A model generated the notes under the pieces. It made no database searches. It was not told where the DNA came from and saw only the letters and a list, made by a program, of their open reading frames with translations. Positions 8,498 to 17,159 of a stretch of 37,473 bases of DNA are shown piece after piece. Both the position numbers and the translations under genes were made by a program. The stretch is taken from NCBI GenBank assembly GCA_002746535.1, contig NVWA01000012.1, positions 119,947 to 157,419 of the forward strand, given 5' to 3'. How positions within the stretch are numbered: the stretch's first letter is position 1; every line of letters starts with the position of its first letter. This DNA is from Planctomycetota bacterium (lineage in GTDB: Bacteria > Planctomycetota > GCA-2746535).

Positions 8498-9139
8498 TTA
8501 GGATGTAATCTTTTTTAAAATAATATTGAAGTGATAGGTATTAGGGTTTTCCTTTGAATTAATTGCTATCATCAGTTTTTTTTCTGCATCGCTCTTTTGG
8601 TTAAGGAGCAGGTCTGAATCATTTAATTTTTCTTTTGGAAAGTACATTTGTGTAATGATTTCTTTGTATCCTTTTTTGCTGACTTTGAAGTGGATATGCG
8701 GAGGCCTATTCCAAGCTTTAGAGACAGGATAACTTCCAGGTATGATGGTTTTTAATTTAAATCCCCCATCTTTGCCACTTTGTACTATGGCCCAACCTTG
8801 AAAGTTTGGGTCTAACGGTGATTTATTTGTATCATGAGGATGTCTCTATCTGCCTGCGGCATTGGCTTGCCATAAATCGATGGTCGCATTTTCAATTGTT
8901 TTACTGTCAGAGCCTAAAACTTTCCCTTCGATGAAAATAATTTTTCCCTTAGATATACCACTTTTCCCGTCTACCTTTGTCAAATCAAAATCTTTATCTT
9001 TTTGAGCCAATTTAGGATAAAAGGGACCTTCAATTTCTGGTGGCGTTGGCTCTTTTGCATAGGCAAGGCTTCCTGCAAGACCAATTGTGCTTGTGATAAG
9101 GCTATTTTTTAAAAATGATCTTCGGTTTAAATGAGTCAT
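8498..9139 (-). pseudogene. Intradiol ring-cleavage dioxygenase gene with in-frame amber codon
   Basis: The full frame spans 213 codons with one internal stop, TAG at codon 98 (8846-8848). The protein would be an exported non-haem Fe(III) intradiol dioxygenase-like enzyme, of the protocatechuate/catechol type. A twin-arginine signal is clear (RRSFLK at residues 6-11). The body has PPEIEGPFYP, DLWQANAAGR, then the stop, then RHPHD, GSYPVSKAWNRPPHIHF, ending TYHFNIIL. In family members the residue after AAGR/AGGR is tyrosine, an iron ligand; here it is TAG. The other ligands remain: Tyr137, His148 and His150. No frameshift is seen and the downstream 115 codons look conserved, so the lesion is recent, a sequencing error, or (unlikely) read through. 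A GAGGA ribosome site precedes the ATG. Short exported members of this family often act outside classical aromatic pathways. Confidence 0.85.
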
Positions 9140-9276
9140 ATATTATCCTCTATATCAAAAATTAATTCTAGACAGTAAGCTCAATAGTTTTATTGTAGTC
9201 GTAAAAAACAATCGTGTCAAATTTGGAGGATACATAGACTTGTGTATGTAATGAAATTTACAATTCTTTTACATAC

Positions 9277-10029
9277 TTAATCATCGGTGTTGATTTTATT
9301 TACCCATAAATCTAAAAAGTTACTGCCGAATGATTCTACATAGGATTCATAAATGGGCTCAAAAATGGCGGACACTTTTTCGGCATTTGTTTTACCCTCC
9401 TTTATTCTTAGGTTAAGTCTTTTAAGAAAAAAGTTTACGGCTCTGAAAAATTGTAAGTGATCCGCTTTTGTTTTAATACGGCTGACCATTATGGTCATAA
9501 AGTCATGTGCTTCTCGAAATGATTTATTGAGTATAATATTTCTATTAATAGCCGTATCGGCCTTTTCGTATAACTGTTCTTTTAATTTATCATAAGATTC
9601 ATTTTCTTGTGCGGCAACTACTGAGAAGACCTCTACTAAAGCTTCGTTAAATTGATTTGAAGTTAAGTCAGGTTGAAAAAGAAATTTAATCTTTTCGCTA
9701 ATATGTTCATCGGAAATGTCAGCATTAATTGGAATAATTCTTGTTGACAGTCGCTCTCTTCTATCTGCAAGACGGCGCTTTTCTTTAATGGCTTTAATTT
9801 CATCATGATAATGAAGTTGTTCCGTCCGGCTCATCGCCACAACTAAACTTTCTTCGGAACCCTTAAATGTTTTTAATAATGCGTATTCGCCGTTGACGAA
9901 GGAAAAGCCCATAATCTTATTTACTTCTATAAACTCACCTTCAAGTTCAATTAAAGCTTTTTTATCTAGAGTTTGAGATGTAACGACTTTACAGATTCTC
10001 TGATCTTTTAATCGAGGGTTTAATAGCAT
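9277..10029 (-). CDS. Uncharacterised cytoplasmic protein
   Basis: No family recognised. The 250-residue product has no signal peptide or membrane helix. The N-terminal 70 residues look beta-rich. A charged segment of about 80-100 (EIKAIKEKRRLADRRERL) could be a helix or linker, and the rest is mainly helical and rich in charged residues. It stands in its own gap, 137 bases from the broken dioxygenase gene and 154 bases from the lipoprotein gene, all on the same strand. Codon use looks like the neighbours, and the frame is uninterrupted, so it is probably a real gene. Confidence 0.6.
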   Translation of the reverse strand: MLLNPRLKDQRICKVVTSQTLDKKALIELEGEFIEVNKIMGFSFVNGEYALLKTFKGSEESLVVAMSRTEQLHYHDEIKAIKEKRRLADRRERLSTRIIPINADISDEHISEKIKFLFQPDLTSNQFNEALVEVFSVVAAQENESYDKLKEQLYEKADTAINRNIILNKSFREAHDFMTIMVSRIKTKADHLQFFRAVNFFLKRLNLRIKEGKTNAEKVSAIFEPIYESYVESFGSNFLDLWVNKINTDD

Positions 10030-10183
10030 TTGTTAAAACCAATAAATATCCAGTTAAATTTAGTATATCACATAAGTAGACATAAAGCAAAAAATCATTT
10101 TGTTTTATGAAGTTAACATAGGTCTTGACAATGACTTTAATTTGATTTTTGATGAATTTCTTTAGGGTGAAATAGAATTAAGT

Positions 10184-12484
10184 TTATTCATCCCATTCGA
10201 TGATAAACGGTAGTGTTAAATCTGGTTTTAGTGCGGTCCATCGGTTTCTATGAGTTAAGCCATAATTCACATCAGTAGGTAATCTTCTGTTATATATAGG
10301 TAGCATTCTGTCCAGCTTCATGTCTTCGCCGGTGGACCATTTTATGACACCGTCAATTTCTTCTAAGCCAATCCAATAATGAGTAGAAGGCATTCTCGTT
10401 ACAATTTTATCATCGAGCTCTTCTTTGCCGACAATTGAAATTAAATGGCCACCATGTTTTTTACAAAATTTATGAGCATCAGGTATGTTTAATAAAAGCG
10501 GAATACTTAAATAATAATGATTATTGTTTTTGATCGCAAATTGTTTTAAATTGGCTTTATCTCCCTTTTTCAACTCTAGTAAAATTTTTAAATTTTGCTC
10601 ATGGAGTTGATACTCTTGTTTGGACCAATTTTTTAAGAGAAGTTTAATGTATTCTTCGCTTAACGCATCGATGGTAAAAAAGAATGTAATGGGTGGGGAT
10701 TCGGCAAATTTTCCAAAAGATTTAATAGGGTTGTTCACACAATTCAAAGACTTTAGTTTTGGCAAATCAGAAATTTTATCTAAAGAAGAAATGTTGTTGT
10801 TGTTAATATTTAAAGTTACCAGCTCTTTGGCGTTGCTAAGATTATCAATGCTTGAAAGAACATTGTGTTCCATTGAGAGTTGTCTTAATTCACTTACATT
10901 TAATTTTGAAATATCTTCAATCTTGTTTTGACTTAAACTAAGATACTTAATTTCTTTTAAAGAGGACAATTCATTGAGATCCTTGAGAGAATTATCCTTT
11001 GCAGATAATCGGTAGATATTAGGACAACCTTTTAGAAGATTAAAATTTTCTAAATTCATTTCATCGATATTCAAGCTCAGCAATGAATCTCGATTTAGGC
11101 CATCTAAAGATTTAATGTTGGTATTGGATATAGATAAAGCTTTAATGGAAATATTATTGAATGTTTTTAAATCCTTGATTTTAGGATTTCCAGAAACTGA
11201 AATGCTATTAAGTTTTTTATAATTAGCTAAAGGCTTAAGTGATGAAATATTATTATCGGAAATATCGATTGTGTTGAGATTTGTGGTGCCTTTATTAGTA
11301 AACGCATTTTCAAAGAAATCTATATTGTTTAAATTTGCATAATTGAATATGGCTTTTTTTAGAATGGTATGTTTCAAATATGTTCCCCAGAAAAACCCTT
11401 GGTATTCTGTAGGAATACTTCTCGCATGAGTAGAGATCAGTAAATTTTTTATGCTTCCGGCAGTTCCTGCTTGAAAGTTGCTATAATCTTTCAGGCATTT
11501 TAAAAAGGACTGCTTTGATTTTTCAAAATCACCGATTAAAAAGAATGCCTTTGACTTTAATATCAAAACATCATAGTCGTTACCTGAAGATTCAAGACTG
11601 CTTAGCAAATCTGATGCTTCTTTAAAATTCCCTAATGATATTTCCATTGTTGCTAATCTAAGATTTATACGATCTCTTAATTTAGGTTCATTGGGATATG
11701 AAAAAATAATTTCTTCATAGAGTGTTCTTATGCTACCGCTAATTTTTCTAAACTTATTTGGCGATTGAATTACTTTGGACAATAATCTGTCAACAGATTT
11801 TAATTCAAGATCGTGCCCTCGCATTCTTCGTTCGTATAATTTAATATTCCAAAATTGCTTTCCCTTTCCATAAGTATAAAGCCCATTTTTTCTGCCACTT
11901 AAGAAATATTGATTTTTGCTGGTTAAAACTTTGACGCCATCGCAAAATAAATTTAATTTATCACCAATTCGTTCTGCACGAAATTTATAATCTTTATTAG
12001 GCTCTAATATAAAATTTATTTTTGCCATTGGTAGATTGTACATTTGGATAACGGCAAACTTATTGTCTAGGCCACCTAGTTGCAGGTCATATCTTTTTTC
12101 TAGTTTATCATCGGCCGATAGAATTACTGAAAGATCACCGCCTTCATCAAGCGCTTCTTGATTTTTAATGTTAGCATTGAACTCAATTGCAAAATCACCA
12201 AAAATATTTTGTTTAAATAAGATAATATGTTCTAAACTTTCACCTTCTTTAACAGGTAATGTTTCGAGCCTCTCGTTTTTTACGTGCCAAGCCCCGCTGT
12301 AAACTACCCATTTCTTGATGAGGTCGTTATTTGTTTTTGGAGATAAATCGATTGGCTTCCCCCATATTATTTCCTCAAATAAATTGGAAGGTTTAGTTGA
12401 GTAGACATCTACAGCATTTGAGTTTCCGCAAGAACTGAAAATAATATAAAAACAGATTAAAATAATAAAGCTTACAACTTTCAT
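10184..12484 (-). CDS. Large lipoprotein with LamG/DUF1080-like, TPR-like, LRR and C-type lectin domains
   Basis: Predicted envelope lipoprotein of 766 residues: a hydrophobic signal ends in the lipobox F-S-S-C with Cys19. Residues 40-215 or so resemble a concanavalin-like (LamG or DUF1080) beta-sandwich, with WVVYSGAWHVKNERLE and LQLGGLDNKFAVIQ. A helical TPR-like region follows near 245-345. At about 390-600 come leucine-rich repeats of roughly 20-22 residues on the SDS22 pattern (L-x-x-L-x-I/L-x-x-N-x-I-x-x-L). The C-terminal 120 residues resemble a C-type lectin-like domain: an early A-H-K-F-C-K-K-H-G-G-H-L, then HYWIGLEE and a final W-D-E. This mix suggests binding of carbohydrate or protein at the cell surface. 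No catalytic residues are obvious. AGG lies before the ATG, and a lone TATAAT (12530-12535, minus strand) may be its -10. Confidence 0.75.
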   Translation of the reverse strand: MKVVSFIILICFYIIFSSCGNSNAVDVYSTKPSNLFEEIIWGKPIDLSPKTNNDLIKKWVVYSGAWHVKNERLETLPVKEGESLEHIILFKQNIFGDFAIEFNANIKNQEALDEGGDLSVILSADDKLEKRYDLQLGGLDNKFAVIQMYNLPMAKINFILEPNKDYKFRAERIGDKLNLFCDGVKVLTSKNQYFLSGRKNGLYTYGKGKQFWNIKLYERRMRGHDLELKSVDRLLSKVIQSPNKFRKISGSIRTLYEEIIFSYPNEPKLRDRINLRLATMEISLGNFKEASDLLSSLESSGNDYDVLILKSKAFFLIGDFEKSKQSFLKCLKDYSNFQAGTAGSIKNLLISTHARSIPTEYQGFFWGTYLKHTILKKAIFNYANLNNIDFFENAFTNKGTTNLNTIDISDNNISSLKPLANYKKLNSISVSGNPKIKDLKTFNNISIKALSISNTNIKSLDGLNRDSLLSLNIDEMNLENFNLLKGCPNIYRLSAKDNSLKDLNELSSLKEIKYLSLSQNKIEDISKLNVSELRQLSMEHNVLSSIDNLSNAKELVTLNINNNNISSLDKISDLPKLKSLNCVNNPIKSFGKFAESPPITFFFTIDALSEEYIKLLLKNWSKQEYQLHEQNLKILLELKKGDKANLKQFAIKNNNHYYLSIPLLLNIPDAHKFCKKHGGHLISIVGKEELDDKIVTRMPSTHYWIGLEEIDGVIKWSTGEDMKLDRMLPIYNRRLPTDVNYGLTHRNRWTALKPDLTLPFIIEWDE

Positions 12485-12596
12485 GATTTTTTACCTATAG
12501 CCAATCTTTTATCCTATTTAAGGGTTTCGATTATAAAGAGAAATAGGAAACAGGCTTTAAAAAAAGATTAAATTTAAAGGATATAATATGTTTATA

Positions 12597-12623
12597 TTTC
12601 ATAATTTTCAAAGAATTATGAAA
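12597..12623. repeat. Perfect 10-base inverted repeat in the gap between two minus-strand genes
   Basis: TTTCATAATT (12597-12606) and AATTATGAAA (12614-12623) flank a 7-base spacer. It lies 47 bases after the stop of the C45 gene, upstream of the lipoprotein gene. No T-run follows on the minus strand, so it is a weak terminator; it could also be an operator for the lipoprotein gene. Confidence 0.5.
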
Positions 12624-12669
12624 AAATGACTGACAAGTTTTTGCCTTTAGATCTCAATTCTTCTTTGCT

Positions 12670-13692
12670 TTAAAATCCTATTTTTTTAATATTTTCTTTT
12701 GAATAGTGATTATTGTAAATGATGCCGTTGTTGGCTAAGTGGTCATACATCATTCCGCCACAGGTAATTGCAGCGGGGGAATCACCTGATGGTAGCATAG
12801 CAACGCCACCACTTCCCAGTTCTTTTGCAAAAACATTTTGGGCGATGTTATCGAAAGTCAAATCGTTGGAGGCTTTAAAGTAATTGTCCATGGCTTCATC
12901 TCGGAGTTTTGTAGAAGCGCTTAGGCTGCTATCTGCTACTGTACCTCCTAATCGCCCTTTATAATGATTTGTATGTATGGAATAGCCATTTGAACCCAGG
13001 TTTTGAACGACTTCATATTGTTTGCCTGTTGTTTCAATACTATAGGCCTGATATTTATCTGAAATTAAATAGTGGTGCCCACTAGAAGGAAGGTTTTGAG
13101 TTAATAGTTCGTGACCTTGTTGGGCTGTTGGTGCTCGTAAAATTTTTCTCATTAGGGCTGGCCACATCAAACCAATTGACGTTTCAGTTGTTTTTAAATC
13201 GTTCATAAACGCGGAGACACCTAAACTAGAAAAACCAGATAGAGCAAGGCAACCAGTAATCGTTAAAATATGTAATGAAGGTTCGCCTTTTATTTCTAAA
13301 TGTAAAACATAAGGTAATGCCTCTGGGGTCATATCCCAAGTTTGCCCACTAATACTTGTCGAGTCACTTTTGTAATATAATGCACTACAGCCTAATGTTG
13401 ATTCTGAAAAATTTCGCATGTCAGTGTAATTATTTAAGACTGCCAGTAAAACTTCTGAGATATTGGCACCTTTTGCAATTCCCGAGAACTCTTCGTATTC
13501 TAAAGGGCTTTTTTTTAAAACTTCAATTTCTTTGTTGGCAAGTATTTGAATTTGATCCCAGGTAAGTTCTTCTAAGTATCCTTTCAATAGGTCTAGCCTT
13601 ACGTTGGCACATAGATGGATATCTTCTTTGAAGGCTTCCCCGTGAGTCAGACCATTTTCGTAAGGAGTTTTATCTAAAAGTAGGTATTTCAT
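12670..13692 (-). CDS. C45-family autoproteolytic acyltransferase/hydrolase
   Basis: Ntn-hydrolase of the peptidase C45 (isopenicillin N acyltransferase-like) family, 340 residues. Members cleave themselves before a cysteine that then serves as nucleophile, and hydrolyse or transfer amide bonds. Here the cysteine is Cys102 in LGCSALYY, followed by the family pattern of a short turn and a Q-T-W-D strand. An N-terminal half typical of the family precedes it (E-N-G-L-T-H-G-E-A-F), and a later H-Y-L-I-S-D / I-E-T-T-G stretch also fits. There is no signal peptide, so it is probably cytoplasmic. The substrate cannot be told from sequence. The gene is divergent from the SRPBCC gene at 13848, and a candidate minus-strand promoter lies at 13733-13759. 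Confidence 0.82.
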   Translation of the reverse strand: MKYLLLDKTPYENGLTHGEAFKEDIHLCANVRLDLLKGYLEELTWDQIQILANKEIEVLKKSPLEYEEFSGIAKGANISEVLLAVLNNYTDMRNFSESTLGCSALYYKSDSTSISGQTWDMTPEALPYVLHLEIKGEPSLHILTITGCLALSGFSSLGVSAFMNDLKTTETSIGLMWPALMRKILRAPTAQQGHELLTQNLPSSGHHYLISDKYQAYSIETTGKQYEVVQNLGSNGYSIHTNHYKGRLGGTVADSSLSASTKLRDEAMDNYFKASNDLTFDNIAQNVFAKELGSGGVAMLPSGDSPAAITCGGMMYDHLANNGIIYNNHYSKENIKKIGF

Positions 13693-13732
13693 TGGTAGAT
13701 TCCTTTGGTAGTTCTGATGAGTTCAGCAGTAG

Positions 13733-13759
13733 AGTATATATAATTTTATTTCTTATCAA
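13733..13759 (-). promoter_or_regulatory. Candidate promoter for the C45 hydrolase gene
   Basis: On the minus strand TTGATA (13754-13759) is followed after 15 bases by TATACT (13733-13738), 41 bases before the start. The spacer is short, as in the candidate at 7269. Confidence 0.35.
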
Positions 13760-13847
13760 GCAAGTTTATCGCTCTCAATTTGATAGAAGTTGTTTAAAGA
13801 CAGTTGTTGAATACAATTTCAAAATTTAATTTTGAGCTTTTAGCATT

Positions 13848-14372
13848 ATGAAGAAAGTTTTTATAGTTATAGCGCTATTGTTGATTGCAATTGTTGTGAT
13901 AGGTCTTCTGCTACCCAAAGGATATGATGTAAATAGAAATATTAAAATTAAAGCCAGCCCAGCAGAGATCCACTCCATATTAGGTGATCTGAAAAACTGG
14001 AAAGATAATTGGGGCTCTTGGCAAGGTGGTGATAGTTCGGTTGTTAATACACTTGGAGATATAACGACTGGTGTGGGGGCATACCAATCCTGGAAAAGTA
14101 AAAATGGTGGTGGTAAAGTTATATTTACTAAATCAGATCTGACAGGAATTGAATACGATATCAAATTTGATAGAGATTCCATTATATGTAAAAGTTATAT
14201 TAAATATCAGGAGTCAAAAGATTACACGCTTGTTACTTGGGGTATAAGTGGGGATACGCCGAATCCTGTTTTAGGCGGTTATTTAACATTAATGATGGAT
14301 CCACTTATTTCTGGAACAATTGAGAGCGATTTGTACTTTTTAAATAAGGCCGTAATGAAGAATAAAAATTAA
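13848..14372 (+). CDS. Membrane-anchored SRPBCC (START-like) protein
   Basis: A 174-residue protein with one N-terminal helix (residues 4-22) that acts as an anchor or uncleaved signal, followed by an SRPBCC-like domain. The domain opens with the family pattern of a strand, V-N-R-N-I-K-I-K-A-S-P-A-E-I-H-S-I-L, then D-L-K-N-W-K-D-N-W-G-S-W, the usual aromatic turn. Such domains bind hydrophobic ligands in a cavity. The DUF2141-MipA gene starts 24 bases later and is likely cotranscribed, which points to an envelope role. The ligand is unknown. Confidence 0.75.
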   Translation: MKKVFIVIALLLIAIVVIGLLLPKGYDVNRNIKIKASPAEIHSILGDLKNWKDNWGSWQGGDSSVVNTLGDITTGVGAYQSWKSKNGGGKVIFTKSDLTGIEYDIKFDRDSIICKSYIKYQESKDYTLVTWGISGDTPNPVLGGYLTLMMDPLISGTIESDLYFLNKAVMKNKN

Positions 14373-14396
14373 AAATTAAAAAAGAAAGAATAGCCG

Positions 14397-15533
14397 TTGA
14401 AAAATAATTTAATTTATATTTATTTGGTAAAAATAATTTTAATTCAATTTGTCATATTGTTTTTAATGAGTAACAACCTATTTGGAGAAGAAAAAAAAGG
14501 AACCTTAAAAATTAAAGTGACTGGGATTGTCGCTAGTGAAGGGGATATTCATGTAGGTCTTTTCTCAACAAAAAAAGATTATAAAAATAAAAGTAATCAA
14601 TATCGAAAAGGGATTTATCCTGTCACAGGTAAAGAGTTAATTATTACTTATAAAGAAGTTAAGTATGGAGAGTATGCCATCATTATCTTTCATGATATAA
14701 ATAAAAATGACACGATGGATTCAAACAGTTTAGGTTTACCAAAAGAACCATTTGGCTTTTCTAATGATGCTACCCCTGGGCTGAGCGCACCAGCTTATTC
14801 GAGAGTGACGTTTTTAATTAACAAAGAAGAAGTTCTTCATGTTGTTAAATTGCAGACGTTCAATCAGCGTTGGAGTATAGGGTTGGCGCCGATGGTTTCG
14901 ACCTCTCCATATAAAGAAGCGCCAGCTTATTTTACGCCGATTCCCATATTGGCTTATCAAGGAGATCGTTTAAATATTATTGGTCCTGATGTTACTTATT
15001 CAATTTGTCGATATAAAGAAATGAAACTTAACCTTGGAGTTCGCTTTAATTTTAATGGCTATAACGAAGATGATAGCGATGCACTGAAAGGCATGGAAGA
15101 TAAATATTATTCTCTTGATGGTGGTCTTGAATGGCGTTATAAAATTTGGGAATTAGATTTTAAAATCAGCGGTTATTACGATTTGTTAGGTATCAATAAA
15201 GGTTTTAATGGTCAGGTTATGCTTAGTCATAAAATTGAAAAAGATAAATTAATATTTGAAATGGGTGCCGGTTTCAATTGGATGGACGATCAATTTGTTG
15301 ATTATTATTTTGGCGTAGACGCTTCTGAACGATCTAGTGGGAGAAGTGAATATCATCCTCATTTTAGTATTAATCCTTCTTTGTCCGTTTGGCTGTTTTA
15401 TAAATTTACTCAACATTGGATTTTGGTGTCCTTATTAACGGTAGAGCATTTTGATGCGGAAATTGTCGATAGTCCTATTCTTGATGATTCTGTGAGAGGT
15501 AGTTTTTTGCTTGGAGTTGTTTACCGGTTCTAA
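14397..15533 (+). CDS. DUF2141 domain fused to an OmpV/MipA-like outer-membrane barrel
   Basis: A 378-residue predicted outer-membrane protein. The start is taken as TTG 14397, since a later ATG would lose the signal peptide (helix near residues 9-29, with a likely cleavage near NNLFGEE). Residues 36-145 or so match DUF2141: GTLKIKVTGI, then DIHVGLFSTKKDY, YGEYAIIIFHDINKNDTMD, and F-G-F-S-N-D. From about 155 the sequence changes to alternating beta strands like the MipA/OmpV family (RWSIGLAPMVSTSPY, LAYQGDRL, LNLGVRFNFNGY) and ends in Y-R-F, the aromatic end expected for a BAM-inserted barrel. The two domains are normally separate proteins encoded near each other, so a fused form is notable. 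Confidence 0.8.
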   Translation: MKNNLIYIYLVKIILIQFVILFLMSNNLFGEEKKGTLKIKVTGIVASEGDIHVGLFSTKKDYKNKSNQYRKGIYPVTGKELIITYKEVKYGEYAIIIFHDINKNDTMDSNSLGLPKEPFGFSNDATPGLSAPAYSRVTFLINKEEVLHVVKLQTFNQRWSIGLAPMVSTSPYKEAPAYFTPIPILAYQGDRLNIIGPDVTYSICRYKEMKLNLGVRFNFNGYNEDDSDALKGMEDKYYSLDGGLEWRYKIWELDFKISGYYDLLGINKGFNGQVMLSHKIEKDKLIFEMGAGFNWMDDQFVDYYFGVDASERSSGRSEYHPHFSINPSLSVWLFYKFTQHWILVSLLTVEHFDAEIVDSPILDDSVRGSFLLGVVYRF

Positions 15534-15677
15534 ACGCTTTTTATTTTCAGTAACTTTAGTTCTAATCTTAAGCATCCTAATATGGGAAACAGCAGGATAA
15601 TCGAGTATATTATTGAATTATTGGCTTGATGTTATATATTTGCAATTTAATTATGCCTACATTTATGGTGTAAAAAA

Positions 15678-15697
15678 CATTCAGAATTATTTGAATG
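15678..15697. repeat. Short inverted repeat before the SUMF1 lipoprotein gene
   Basis: CATTCA (15678-15683) and TGAATG (15692-15697) flank an 8-base spacer, 50 bases before the start at 15747. It could be an operator or chance in AT-rich DNA. Confidence 0.25.
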
Positions 15698-15746
15698 CTG
15701 ACGATAATACATACTTAGACAAGAAGATTTTATGATTAGGGTAATT

Positions 15747-17159
15747 ATGCAAAAGCTTTATGGATTGTGTTTGGTTCTTATATCTCTATTTATTATTGGA
15801 TGCGGGGGTCATGAAGACGAGGACACCGGACCAACAGGTCCTTTTTCAAATGGAGCATTGGTCCTGCTGTCGGGAACTTCTCAAAAAGATAAAATAAATA
15901 TTAATGAACCTGTTCAAATTATTGCCAGTACTCAAAATGGTGAAAACCAACCTAGCTATATTGCGATATCCAGTAAAGAAGAAGTTGCCAATGTAGCTGC
16001 TAATGGCCAGATAATTACCATTATTGGCGTTAAGATTGGCAACACTAAGATCATTGTTATTGATCAAAATAATGGTAATGCATTAGGTGAATTTGATGTA
16101 GAGGTTCTTGATGATGGTAGTTCACCGCCTGTAACTGGTGGTGGAGATGGTGGTGGAGATGGTGGCGGAGATGGTGGCGGAGATGGAGATGGAGGAGAAA
16201 CTATTTTTATCAATGAAATTGGACCCATTGGTTCACCTGTTACGATAACTTTTTCGGATAGACAGATTACATTACAAAGTATACCCACAGGCCGTTATAT
16301 GAGAGGAGATCATAGCTTATCAGGTAAGGCCGAGGCTTTGCCTGTACATTTAGTCATATTGCCACAAACCTTTTGGATGAGTGAGTTTGAAATTACGAAC
16401 GGACAATATGTTGCCTTTTTGAATGATGTCGAATCTTCGCTACGTTTGCAAGATGGAATCATTTCTGGTGATTATGACAGAGATGGGGTTGATGAGGTGT
16501 GGGTAAAAATCAAGCCCGCTACGTTAGGAAGCATTGAAAGTAATCTTACTGTATCGGAGAGTAATAAGGATAAGCCCGTTGTTGATGTTACTTGGTATGG
16601 AGCAATGGCCTTTTGTAAATGGCTTTCATCCACTCAAAATGGTACTTTTCGATTACCTACAGATGCTGAGTGGGAATATAGCATTAGGGGAAATCAAAGA
16701 GAAGAGGCCGGTGAAATTATTTATTCGCGATACCCTTGGGGGTCAGATGTGTATGAAAGGGTATATGCAAATTCTTTTGGTGTGGGAAGTAGTGATGAGT
16801 TCACAACGATTGCACCTGTTAAAAGTTTTCCTTTAGGGAAATCTCTATTGGGTCTATATGATGGAATGGGAAATATTTCTGAATGGTGTTTTGATAATTA
16901 TGATATTTATGATGGTGCTTTATTAGATGATGACGGTGTTCGTAAGACAGAACTGACAAATCCATCAGGCACAACAACTTTCGGAGATAAAGTTTATAGA
17001 GGAGGGTCTTGGGGAGATCCAGGGGCACAAATGTCTACAAGTGGACGCAGCGCATTAGACCCAGGTATACCATCAGCGACAATTGGATTTAGAATCGCTC
17101 ATTTTGATGGAAGTAACGATCCTCTATTCGTCCATCAGGAAGTTTCTGCAAAAAAATAA
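15747..17159 (+). CDS. SUMF1/FGE-domain lipoprotein with Ig-like domain and Gly-Asp linker
   Basis: Envelope lipoprotein of about 470 residues. ATG 15747 has AGGG 5 bases upstream and is preferred to ATG 15732, which would add 5 residues. The lipobox I-I-G-C gives Cys19. A Big-2-like bacterial Ig domain follows (S-S-K-E-E-V-A-N-V-A-A-N-G-Q-I pattern), then a Gly-Asp linker coded by a 12-base tandem repeat, then a SUMF1/FGE domain of about 280 residues: RYMRGDHSLSGKAEALPVHL, FWMSEFEITNGQYVAFL, RLPTDAEWEYSIRG, DGMGNISEWCFDNYD, KVYRGGSWGD and GFRIAHF. True formylglycine-generating enzymes carry a cysteine pair after the RGGS turn; here that region (GDPGAQMSTSGRSALDPG) has none, so sulfatase activation is unlikely and a binding role is inferred. 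Confidence 0.84.
   Translation: MQKLYGLCLVLISLFIIGCGGHEDEDTGPTGPFSNGALVLLSGTSQKDKININEPVQIIASTQNGENQPSYIAISSKEEVANVAANGQIITIIGVKIGNTKIIVIDQNNGNALGEFDVEVLDDGSSPPVTGGGDGGGDGGGDGGGDGDGGETIFINEIGPIGSPVTITFSDRQITLQSIPTGRYMRGDHSLSGKAEALPVHLVILPQTFWMSEFEITNGQYVAFLNDVESSLRLQDGIISGDYDRDGVDEVWVKIKPATLGSIESNLTVSESNKDKPVVDVTWYGAMAFCKWLSSTQNGTFRLPTDAEWEYSIRGNQREEAGEIIYSRYPWGSDVYERVYANSFGVGSSDEFTTIAPVKSFPLGKSLLGLYDGMGNISEWCFDNYDIYDGALLDDDGVRKTELTNPSGTTTFGDKVYRGGSWGDPGAQMSTSGRSALDPGIPSATIGFRIAHFDGSNDPLFVHQEVSAKK
16137..16196 (+). repeat. 12-base coding tandem repeat (Gly-Gly-Gly-Asp linker)
   Basis: Four in-frame units, two of GGTGGTGGAGAT and two of GGTGGCGGAGAT, span 16137-16184, followed by shortened GGAGAT and GGAGGA units. 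They encode a flexible glycine-aspartate linker, and the unit number may vary between strains. Confidence 0.9.

Noticed and set aside
8846..8848. TAG as a reassigned sense codon
   Set aside because: Confident genes end with TAG at 774 and 29764, and no other gene in the window has an in-frame TAG.
10620..10931. Plus-strand 103-codon frame within the lipoprotein gene
   Set aside because: It is antisense to leucine-rich repeats and has no independent support.
16137..16196. Tandem repeat as a CRISPR or mobile repeat
   Set aside because: Units of 12 bases without spacers stay in frame and encode a Gly-Asp linker.
16064..16288. Minus-strand frame with proline-serine repeats
   Set aside because: It is the antisense reading of the Gly-Asp linker repeat in the SUMF1 lipoprotein and has no ribosome site.
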